Below, piece after piece: positions 1 through 6,088 of a DNA stretch of 9,711 nt. The stretch lies in NCBI GenBank assembly GCA_946886855.1, contig CAMPJJ010000157.1:1-9711 (forward strand), in the 5' to 3' direction. This stretch comes from an uncultured Roseateles sp. (lineage in GTDB: Bacteria; Pseudomonadota; Gammaproteobacteria; Burkholderiales; Burkholderiaceae). Numbering within the stretch: position 1 is the stretch's first letter; every line of letters begins with the position of its first letter. A program made the translations under genes and the position numbers. Below the pieces are notes generated by a model, which had not been told where the DNA came from, did no database searches, and worked only from the letters and a program-made list of their open reading frames with translations.

Positions 1-1014
1 GGTCTGGAAGTAGCGCAGGATCTGGCCGCGCGTCGCGCCCAGGGCGCGCCGCGTGCCGATCATGCGCGTGCGCTGCTGCACCCAGAAGCTGGCCAGGCCG
101 ACGATGCCGAAGGCCGTCACCACCAGCAGGCCGATGCAGACGCCGGCCAGCAGCTGGATCATGGAGCGGTCCTGGCGGTAGTAGGCGTCGCGCAGCTTGA
201 CGATGCCGTCCTGGTCGCGGATCACCCGGCGCAGCCCGGGGCTGTTGGCCAGCAGCTTCTCGCCCGCCGCCTTCAGCACGGTCTCGGGGTTGGCGCCCGG
301 TGCGACGCGGATCATGAAGTTGCCGCCGCGGAAGCTCGGCTGCACCGGGAACATCATCGTGTGCAGCGCGTTCTCGTCCTGCGAGCCCGGGTTGGGGGAG
401 GGCAGGTCCTGCACCACGCCGACGACGCGTTGCGGCTCGTTGCCGTAGACGTAGAGCGCCTTGCCGACCGCGGACTCGCCGGGCCAGAGCCGCTCCGCCA
501 TCTTCCTGTTGATGATCACCGCCGGCACGCGCGGATCCGGGTTGGCGTCCAGGGTGGAGCCCGCAACGAACTCGTTGGCCTCGAAGTCGCGGCCCTCGAC
601 CAGCTTCAGGCCCATCGTCCGGATGAAGCCCGGTCCGACGGTGTAGTGGCCGCCCGTCACGCGGCTGGATGCGTTGGTGTCCGCGCTCAGCCGCACGCCC
701 GAGTTGTTGGAGCTGCGGCCGTACGGGTACTGGTTGGTCATCGTCACCGAGGCCACGCCCGGCACCTGCCGCAGCGCGGCCAGGTCGGCCTGGGTCTGTG
801 GCTCCGGGTTCTCGACGCGCGCCATGCTCGACAGCGAGAGGGTCACCAGTTCGGGTTCGGCGACGCCGGTCACCGCGGTGATGCGCTCGACGCGCTGGAA
901 GATCAGGAACAGCGCGTTGCACACGATCGCGCAGGTCAGCGCGATCTGCAGCACGATGAGGCCGGCGGCGGTCTTGTGACGCTTGAGCGTCGACAGGATG
1001 GGCAGGATGTCCAT
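1..1014 (-). CDS. ABC transporter permease, FtsX/MacB type (3' end cut by window edge)
   Basis: Inner-membrane permease subunit of the five-gene exporter; 338 residues are visible and the frame is open to base 1. Residues 15-38 form a first transmembrane helix (AAGLIVLQIALTCAIVCNAL). A periplasmic domain of the MacB core type follows (about 40-280, with RVVGVVQDLPSP-like strands). A second helix spans about 286-310, and then comes the cytoplasmic coupling motif MIGTRRALGATRGQI (about 318-332), typical of FtsX-family permeases. The last two helices expected for the family lie beyond the left edge. The start ATG at 1014 is well supported by a GAGGAGA ribosome site 7 nt upstream. The gene follows the first permease by 20 nt, so the two probably form a heterodimer driven by the ATPase at 3776-4525. 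By family knowledge such proteins move substrates by mechanotransmission between periplasm and outer-membrane duct. The substrate is unknown. Confidence 0.9.
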   Translation of the reverse strand, partial: MDILPILSTLKRHKTAAGLIVLQIALTCAIVCNALFLIFQRVERITAVTGVAEPELVTLSLSSMARVENPEPQTQADLAALRQVPGVASVTMTNQYPYGRSSNNSGVRLSADTNASSRVTGGHYTVGPGFIRTMGLKLVEGRDFEANEFVAGSTLDANPDPRVPAVIINRKMAERLWPGESAVGKALYVYGNEPQRVVGVVQDLPSPNPGSQDENALHTMMFPVQPSFRGGNFMIRVAPGANPETVLKAAGEKLLANSPGLRRVIRDQDGIVKLRDAYYRQDRSMIQLLAGVCIGLLVVTAFGIVGLASFWVQQRTRMIGTRRALGATRGQILRYFQT

Positions 1015-1021
1015 GAGCGAA

Positions 1022-1028
1022 TCTCCTC
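1022..1028 (-). promoter_or_regulatory. Ribosome binding site of the second permease
   Basis: The minus strand reads GAGGAGA, 7 nt before the ATG at 1014. It is the strongest Shine-Dalgarno sequence in the operon. It lies in the 20-nt gap after the preceding permease stop and fixes the start of the left-edge gene. Confidence 0.8.
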
Positions 1029-1034
1029 AGAGCC

Positions 1035-2348
1035 TCATTGCGTCTTCAACTGGATGGCGGGCGTGATCTGGCAAGCGCGCCACGCGGGCAGCAGGCCGGC
1101 CAGCAGGCTGGCCGCGAGCGACACGCCCAGCGTGGTGGCCAGCATCTGCCAGTCGAGCTGCGCCAGCTGCGCATAGTCCGACGGGTTCTGCCGCACCACC
1201 CACAGGCCGACCCAGGTCAGGGCCAGCCCCAGCAGGCCGCCCACCAGGCCGAGCGTGCCGGCCTCGACGAGGAACTGCAGGAAGATCTGGCGGCGCGGCG
1301 CACCCAGCGCACGGCGCACGCCGATCTCGCCGCTGCGGCGCAGGCACTTGGCCAGCAGCAGGCCGACGGTGTTGGTCAGACACACGGCCAGGAAGCCGAA
1401 GGCCAGCAGCACCTGCAGCTTGATGTCGCTGGGCACGACCTTGCGGATGGCCAGCCATTCATTGACGCCGCTGAGCTTGGGATTGGACGGCCGCTCGAAG
1501 CGGCCGGCCTCGCGCTGCTGGTCCGAGTACTGCGTCAGGTAGGTCTTGTAGTCGGCGACCTGCTGCGGCGTGTCGAGCTGCACCCAGTACTGCAGCCACG
1601 CGCAGGGCACGTTGGCCGAGCGCGGGTCGACCCCGTCGGTCCGGCCCCAGCAGCTCATGTTGCCGGCGGCGCCGAAACGCAGCGACAGCGAGGTCGACAG
1701 CGGGATGTAGACGTCCGCGGCCTTCGCGTAGGCGCCCAGGGTCAGGTCGTAATAGTGCGGCGCGGGGCGGAAGGGCTTGAGCACGCCGACGACGGTGAAG
1801 TCCTTGTCGCGCAGACGCACCGTCTTGCCGCGGCTGTCCTGGCCGCCGAAGAGCTTGTCGTTGAGCTCGGCGGAGATGACCGCGACGCGCGCTTCGGCCG
1901 TGTCGTCCGCGGCGGTCCAGCCGTTGCCGTAGCGGAACGGGGCCTCGAACATCGTGAAGAAGTCGGCCGTGGTCCAGCGTCCGCCGGTGAAGAAGGGCGG
2001 CAGCGAGGCGTCGCCGGAGCCGGCCGGATCGACCGCGATGAACGAGCCGGTCATGATGACCTGGTGGACCGCGCGCCTGGCGCGCAGCAGCTGCTCGGCG
2101 TCGAAGCGGGTGAGCTGGAGTTCGGGTTCGTCGCCCGGCTTCCAGTCGCGCTTGGATTCGGCGTCGAGCTGCACGTTGAACAGCCGGCCGCTCTTGCCCG
2201 GGATCGGGTCGCCCGACATGACGTGGAACACGGTCAGCGTCGTCATGCAGGCGGCCACGCCCATCGCGATCGACAGCAGCATCAGCGCCGTCAGGCCGCG
2301 GTGGCTGCGCATGGCGCGCAGGGCGAGTTCGAGGTAGTAGGTCAGCAT
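1035..2348 (-). CDS. ABC transporter permease, FtsX/MacB type (first permease)
   Basis: Complete 437-residue inner-membrane permease. Helix 1 is at about 19-43. A large periplasmic MacB-type core domain covers about 45-300. Three C-terminal helices lie near 311-333, 364-386 and 402-423, giving the usual 1+3 topology of the FtsX fold. The cytoplasmic coupling segment RSGEIGVRRALGAPRRQI (338-355) matches that of the second permease (IGTRRALGATRGQI), so the two genes are homologous, but their periplasmic domains are clearly diverged. Two cysteines in the periplasmic part (C233, C249) could form a disulfide. The start ATG is preceded by GAGAGGA at a workable spacing. The gene lies 18 nt after the TolC-like gene and 20 nt before the second permease. 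Role by family and context: membrane half of a tripartite efflux pump or exporter powered by the separate ATPase. Substrate not predictable. Confidence 0.92.
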   Translation of the reverse strand: MLTYYLELALRAMRSHRGLTALMLLSIAMGVAACMTTLTVFHVMSGDPIPGKSGRLFNVQLDAESKRDWKPGDEPELQLTRFDAEQLLRARRAVHQVIMTGSFIAVDPAGSGDASLPPFFTGGRWTTADFFTMFEAPFRYGNGWTAADDTAEARVAVISAELNDKLFGGQDSRGKTVRLRDKDFTVVGVLKPFRPAPHYYDLTLGAYAKAADVYIPLSTSLSLRFGAAGNMSCWGRTDGVDPRSANVPCAWLQYWVQLDTPQQVADYKTYLTQYSDQQREAGRFERPSNPKLSGVNEWLAIRKVVPSDIKLQVLLAFGFLAVCLTNTVGLLLAKCLRRSGEIGVRRALGAPRRQIFLQFLVEAGTLGLVGGLLGLALTWVGLWVVRQNPSDYAQLAQLDWQMLATTLGVSLAASLLAGLLPAWRACQITPAIQLKTQ

Positions 2349-2366
2349 GGGGAGTCCTCTCTCATC

Positions 2367-3761
2367 TCACGGCTTGACGGGCACGGGATTCAGCAAGGTA
2401 TTCACGGACGCCAGCTCGGGCTCGCCGAGCGCGCCCGCCGCCTGCTGCAGCAGCAGCTTGGACAGCACGTAGCGGTGGCGCGCCTGTTCCCAGGCGTTGC
2501 GGGCGTTGCTCTGCGTCTGGATCGCCAGCAGCAGGTCGGTCATCGTGCGCAGGCCCAGGTCCAGGCCGCTGCGCGTCGAGGCCAGCGCCTTCTCCGCCGC
2601 CTGCACCGCCGCGCCGGCCGTGCGCATCTGGCTCAGCGCGGACAGCACGGCCTGGTACTGCGCCTGGGTCTCGCGCGTCATGGACCGGCGCGCGGTCTCG
2701 AGGTCGTCGCGCAGCTGCTCGCGCTGGTAGATCGCCTGGCGCTTCTGCGACTCGGTCGCGCCGCCGGCGAAGATCGGGATCGTCAGGCGCAGGCCGACGG
2801 TGGTCGTGTAGCGGCCCGCGTCCTGCGGCGCGACGGCCGGGCCCGACAGCCGCTGGCCGTCGAGGCCGGCGCTCAGCGTCGGCAGGTGCGCGGCGCGCGC
2901 GGCGGCGACGCGCTGGTCGCCGGCGTTCACCGCCAGCGCGGCCGCCTGCAGCGACGGGTTGTCGCGCAGCGCCTGCGCCACCCAGGCCTCGGGGTCGGCC
3001 GGATCGGGCATCAGCATCGCCAGGTCGGGCGCGAGCGGCTTGAGCTCGCCCGGCATGCGGCCGGTGATCTGCGCCAGCGCCTGGCGCGCGTCCAGCAGGT
3101 CCTCCCGCACCGACGCGGTGTTGCCGCGGGCCAGCTCGTAGTAGGCGCGGCCCTGCTCGACGTCCAGCGACGCGGACAGCTGGGCGTCGAAGCGCGACTG
3201 CGCCTGCGCGACCTGCTGGCCGTACACGTCCTCGATCGCCTGCGCGGTCTGCAGTGCGGCCTGGGCGGTCAGCACGCCGAAGTAGGCGCGGGCGACGCGG
3301 GCGCACAGGTCGGCCTCGGCGGCGCGCACGCGGGCGTCCTCGGCGCTGACCAGCGTCTTGGCGGCATCCCAGCTGCGCAGCCGGCTCAGGTCGACGAGGA
3401 CCTGGTTCAGGCTGTGCGTCAGCTGGTGCTGGCGGCCGTCGTCGCGGACGTGCGATTCGCTCAGCTGCGCGGTCCATTGCGGGAGCAGCTGCGCGCGGGC
3501 CTGGACGGCGAGTTCCTGCTGCTCGCCGCGCACCGCGCGGGCGCCGGCCAGCAGCGGGTCGGCGGCGCGGGCCTGGGCGTAGATCTCGAGCAGATCCTCG
3601 GCGGCGGCCGGCAGGCAGCAGCCGGCGCAGAGCAGGACCACCGCGAGCGCCGGCAGGCGTGCCATCGCCGACAGCATCGAACGCGCCGGCCGCGCGGGGG
3701 CCGAGGCGCGCAGGGCACCCGCCGACGCCGTGACGCGCCGCGAAGGGAAGGGCAGTCTCAT
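2367..3761 (-). CDS. TolC-family outer-membrane efflux protein
   Basis: 464-residue outer-membrane factor that would form the duct completing the exporter. Two repeats of the outer-membrane efflux (OEP) fold can be seen (about 55-245 and 265-455). They have long Ala/Gln/Arg-rich amphipathic helices and the strand LTIPIFAGG (327-335), characteristic of TolC relatives. A signal sequence is visible but sits late: LPALAVVLLCAGCCLPAAA (about 36-54), with likely cleavage before EDLLEI. The first 28 residues are Arg/Pro/Ala-rich and look unlike a normal leader, so the true start may be the in-frame ATG at 3677 or 3665. No candidate has a clear Shine-Dalgarno site. The segment LCAGCC is not a good lipobox, so signal peptidase I cleavage is favoured over a NodT-like lipoprotein. 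The gene lies 14 nt after the ATPase stop, inside the operon. Confidence 0.9.
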   Translation of the reverse strand: MRLPFPSRRVTASAGALRASAPARPARSMLSAMARLPALAVVLLCAGCCLPAAAEDLLEIYAQARAADPLLAGARAVRGEQQELAVQARAQLLPQWTAQLSESHVRDDGRQHQLTHSLNQVLVDLSRLRSWDAAKTLVSAEDARVRAAEADLCARVARAYFGVLTAQAALQTAQAIEDVYGQQVAQAQSRFDAQLSASLDVEQGRAYYELARGNTASVREDLLDARQALAQITGRMPGELKPLAPDLAMLMPDPADPEAWVAQALRDNPSLQAAALAVNAGDQRVAAARAAHLPTLSAGLDGQRLSGPAVAPQDAGRYTTTVGLRLTIPIFAGGATESQKRQAIYQREQLRDDLETARRSMTRETQAQYQAVLSALSQMRTAGAAVQAAEKALASTRSGLDLGLRTMTDLLLAIQTQSNARNAWEQARHRYVLSKLLLQQAAGALGEPELASVNTLLNPVPVKP

Positions 3762-3775
3762 GGTCGGAGCGCGGC

Positions 3776-4525
3776 TCAGGCCGAGGTGGGCGTGGTGGGG
3801 GTGGTCGGCGTGAAGGGCTTGGCGGCGCGCAGCAGCTCGGCGTCCATGTGGAGCTCGGCGGCGATGTCGACGACCTGACCGTCGATCACGTGCACGTTGC
3901 GCTGCGCGCGCGCGGCGAGCTGCGGATCGTGGGTGACCATGACGATGGTGGCGCCGTCGCGGTGCAGCTCTTCCAGCAGGTCCATGACGCTGCGCGCCAT
4001 GGCGCTGTCGAGGTTGCCGGTCGGTTCGTCGGCGAGCAGCAGGCGCGGCGAGCCGGCCAGCGCGCGCGCGATGGCCACGCGCTGCTGCTGGCCGCCGGAC
4101 AGCTCGGCGGGGTAGTGGCGCTCGCGCGCCGACAGGCCCACGCGGGCCAGCGCGTCGCGGGCGCGCTGCTGGCGCTCGGCGGTCTTCATGCCGCGGTAGC
4201 GCAGCGGGACCTCGATGTTGTCCAGCACGTTCAGGTCGGGGATCAGGTTGAAGGCCTGGAAGATGAAGCCGATCTTCTCGTTGCGCATGCGCGAGCGCTG
4301 CGTGTCGTCCATGCCGCTGACGTCCACGCCGTCGAGCTGGTAGCGGCCGCCGGTGAAGGCTTCGAGCAGGCCGGCGATGGTCAGGAAGGTGGTCTTGCCC
4401 GAGCCCGACGGGCCGGTCACCGCGACGAACTCGCCTTCGCGCACGTCCAGGTTGAACTCGCGCAGGGCGTAGGTCTCGATCATCTCGGTGCGGTAGACCT
4501 TGGAGAGCGATTGCATCTTCAGCAT
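3776..4525 (-). CDS. ABC transporter ATP-binding protein, MacB/LolD-type
   Basis: 249-residue cytoplasmic nucleotide-binding subunit that energises the exporter. All catalytic motifs are intact: Walker A GPSGSGKTT (38-46), Q-loop Q90 in IGFIFQAFNLIPDLNV, signature LSGGQQQRVAIARAL (142-156), Walker B LLLADEPTGNLDS (162-174) and switch histidine H199 in VTHD. The FQAFNLIP and DEPTGNLDS wording is characteristic of the LolD/MacB/FtsE branch that pairs with FtsX-type permeases. The ATPase is a stand-alone protein, not fused to a membrane domain as in MacB. The C-terminus has a short low-complexity tail, TPTTPTTPTSA, after the ATPase fold. The start ATG at 4525 is preceded by GAGGAA about 5 nt upstream; an in-frame ATG at 4516 is an alternative. 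It is 82 nt downstream of the adaptor and 14 nt before the TolC-like gene. Confidence 0.95.
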   Translation of the reverse strand: MLKMQSLSKVYRTEMIETYALREFNLDVREGEFVAVTGPSGSGKTTFLTIAGLLEAFTGGRYQLDGVDVSGMDDTQRSRMRNEKIGFIFQAFNLIPDLNVLDNIEVPLRYRGMKTAERQQRARDALARVGLSARERHYPAELSGGQQQRVAIARALAGSPRLLLADEPTGNLDSAMARSVMDLLEELHRDGATIVMVTHDPQLAARAQRNVHVIDGQVVDIAAELHMDAELLRAAKPFTPTTPTTPTSA

Positions 4526-4607
4526 GAGGTTCCTCGCGGGCGTTGAATGGTGGGAATCGTGGAAGGGGTCGGAGACGGGGCTGGGAATGCCGGGGTGACG
4601 CCGCGGC

Positions 4608-5876
4608 TCAAGGGCTGAGGGTCACGCGCTCGGCGCCTTCGAAGACCTGCGTGCCGGAGACGACGACCTGCTCGCCGGGTTTGAGGCCTTCCAGGATCTC
4701 GACCTTGGACAGGCTCTGCGCGCCCAGGCGGATCGGGCGCTTGACCGCCTGGCCGTCCTGCACGACGTAGACGAAGCGGCCGCCGCCGTCCTCGACGAAG
4801 CTCCCGCGCGCGACGGTCAGCACCTTGTCGCGGCGGTCCAGCAGCACGCGCACCGACAGGCGCTGGTTCTGGCGCAGCTGATCCGGCGTGGCGCCGTCGA
4901 AACGCAGGCGGGCGGCGACCTCGTTGTTCACGACCTCGGGCGAGACCGTGCTGACCAGGCCCTTCCATTGCCGGCCGTTGCCGGAGATCTCGCCCGGCAT
5001 GCCGATGGCGAGGTCGCGGGCGAAGCTTTCGGGCACCTGCATCTGCACTTCCAGCGCGCTCAGGTCGACCACGGTGAGCAGGCCCACGCCGGCGGCGACG
5101 TTGGCGCGTTCGGCCACCAGCAGCTGGCCGACCTGGCCGTCCACCGGCGAGTGCAGCTCGAGTTCCGCGACCTGGCGCTCCAGGTCCTTCACCAGCAGCT
5201 GCTGGCGCTGCAGCGCCTGCTGCTTGGACTGGAGCTCGAACTTGAGGCTGTCGTCCTTGAGGCCCAGGCCGGCCTGCGCATGCGCGGCGGTGATGCGCGC
5301 CTTCTCCATCGCGTCGCGGGCCTTCTCGACCTGCATGCCGGCCACGGCGCCGGCGTCGAAGGCCTTGGTCTGGCGCTCGAGGTCGTTGCGCGCGGTCTGC
5401 AGGTCGATCGCGGCGTTCTCGTAGGCGGAGCGCAGGGCGGCGCGCTGCTCGCGGCCGTCGACCTCGGCGCGCAGGGCCTCGGTGCGCAGCGCGTCGGCGT
5501 TGCTCTGCTCCTGCGCGAGCTTGGCGCGCAGGTCGGGGCTGTCGATGACGCCGAGCAGCTGGTTCCTGGCGACCTTGTCGCCGGCCTTGACCTTGAGCAC
5601 CAGGTTGCCGCCGTGCAGCGCGTAGACGGTGGGGCTCATCGCGGCGACGACCTTGCCCTCGCCGGCGACGTCGCGCACCAGCGGGCCGATCTCGACCGGG
5701 GCGACGGACAGGCGCTGCAGGCTGACCGAGTTGCCGCTGCCCAGCATCCGCTGGACGGCCGGCGCGGCGGCGAAGGCGGCGATCAGCAGGCCCGCGCCGG
5801 CCAGCGCCAGCCAGAGGCGGCGGCGTCCATGGGGGCGGGCGAGTGGAACGTCCTGTCCGGAGGTGTCGCGAATCAT
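4608..5876 (-). CDS. Periplasmic adaptor (membrane fusion protein) of the exporter, HlyD/MacA-like
   Basis: 422 residues from the ATG at 5876. An inner-membrane anchor lies at about 20-40 (LWLALAGAGLLIAAFAAAPA) after an Arg-rich cytoplasmic stub. The first lipoyl/barrel-sandwich half is at about 83-115. A long alpha-helical hairpin (about 115-240) is rich in Ala, Gln, Arg and Glu. The second lipoyl half begins LELHSPVDGQVGQLLV (239-254). Beta-barrel and membrane-proximal domains follow, ending ILEGLKPGEQVVVSGTQV. By family knowledge it joins the permeases to the TolC-like duct and regulates the ATPase. It is the first gene of the operon. The frame stays open upstream to a GTG at 5915 that would add 13 residues. 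I prefer the ATG because MIRDTSGQD is the usual opening of this adaptor family, and the GTG sits inside an inverted-repeat arm. Neither start has a convincing Shine-Dalgarno site. Confidence 0.9.
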   Translation of the reverse strand: MIRDTSGQDVPLARPHGRRRLWLALAGAGLLIAAFAAAPAVQRMLGSGNSVSLQRLSVAPVEIGPLVRDVAGEGKVVAAMSPTVYALHGGNLVLKVKAGDKVARNQLLGVIDSPDLRAKLAQEQSNADALRTEALRAEVDGREQRAALRSAYENAAIDLQTARNDLERQTKAFDAGAVAGMQVEKARDAMEKARITAAHAQAGLGLKDDSLKFELQSKQQALQRQQLLVKDLERQVAELELHSPVDGQVGQLLVAERANVAAGVGLLTVVDLSALEVQMQVPESFARDLAIGMPGEISGNGRQWKGLVSTVSPEVVNNEVAARLRFDGATPDQLRQNQRLSVRVLLDRRDKVLTVARGSFVEDGGGRFVYVVQDGQAVKRPIRLGAQSLSKVEILEGLKPGEQVVVSGTQVFEGAERVTLSP

Positions 5877-5883
5877 GAGGTGT

Positions 5884-5919
5884 CCGAGTGCGGCGTCGTG
5901 TGAGAACTGCCGCACTCGG
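5884..5919. repeat. Perfect 11-bp inverted repeat before the exporter operon
   Basis: CCGAGTGCGGC (5884-5894) and GCCGCACTCGG (5909-5919) are exact reverse complements separated by 14 nt. The left arm ends only 7 nt upstream of the adaptor ATG on the minus strand. If transcribed it would give a GC-rich hairpin abutting the ribosome-binding region; as DNA it could be an operator for a dimeric regulator. It overlaps the possible GTG start at 5915, which argues for the ATG start. Function is inferred only from position and symmetry. Confidence 0.7.
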
Positions 5920-6001
5920 TCGCAAGCCCCGTGCCAGGCCGCGATTTCTCAGAAACCCGTGTCAGATCAACGACTTGCAGTCATCGACCCCGGTTCGTCG
6001 A

Positions 6002-6015
6002 GTGTCCGCGGACAC
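6002..6015. repeat. 14-bp perfect palindrome at the edge of the tandem array
   Basis: GTGTCCGCGGACAC is fully self-complementary with no spacer. It sits at the exporter-operon end of the CGGACA array and shares its half-site with the array units. The form suits a homodimeric repressor or activator operator, but the regulator is not in the window. Confidence 0.75.
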
Positions 6016-6074
6016 CCGGACGGACAGTCGGTCGGACACCCGGACGGACAGCCGGACGGACAGCCGGACGGACC
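6003..6074. repeat. Six-unit 12-bp tandem array, CGGACA-centred
   Basis: Exact 12-bp periodicity. The units end in CGGACA at 6014, 6026, 6038, 6050 and 6062, and the last unit ends CGGACC at 6074. The commonest unit is SCCGGACGGACA (three copies), with variants GTCGGTCGGACA and TGTCCGCGGACA. It begins 15 nt downstream of the glnS stop. It is too short and unspaced for CRISPR. It could be a slippage-generated array, a cluster of protein-binding sites, or a glnS 3' UTR element. Confidence 0.85.
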
Positions 6075-6088
6075 GTGTCCGGACCGCC

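Larger units (their letters stand above)
5877..6088. other. Intergenic region between glnS and the exporter operon
   Basis: A 212-bp non-coding stretch lies between the glnS stop and the adaptor start. It contains, from the glnS side, a GTCCGGAC palindrome (6077-6084), a 12-bp tandem array, the GTGTCCGCGGACAC palindrome, a more AT-balanced stretch (about 5940-5995), and the 11-bp inverted repeat next to the adaptor. TGTCCG or its complement CGGACA occurs eight times here, plus once just inside the adaptor gene (5854-5859). The operon promoter should be here, but I could not find a convincing -35/-10 pair. No Rho-independent terminator with a T-tract follows glnS. Confidence 0.6.

Noticed and set aside
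1038..3878. A 946-codon open frame on the plus strand opposite the two central exporter genes
   Set aside because: It is antisense to the first permease and the TolC-like gene, which have clear family motifs. Its translation is Arg/Gly/Ala/Gln/His-rich with no recognisable fold. Long antisense frames are expected at this GC content.
2367..5876. The adaptor, ATPase and TolC-like genes as the type I secretion system for the adjacent adhesin
   Set aside because: The ATPase has no fused membrane domain as in HlyB/LapB exporters and belongs to the LolD/MacB branch with FtsX-type permeases. It is separated from the adhesin by glnS and lies on the other strand.
5945..5955. Short TTTCTCAGAAA palindrome as an operator
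   Set aside because: It has only 5-bp arms and a single occurrence, which is within what chance would produce.
6003..6074. CRISPR array
   Set aside because: The repeats are 12 bp and contiguous, with no unique spacers and no cas genes nearby.
6064..6082. Rho-independent terminator after glnS (CCGGAC/GTCCGG hairpin)
   Set aside because: The stem is only 6 bp with a 7-nt loop, and it is followed by more GC-rich repeat instead of a T-tract. Termination here cannot be supported.
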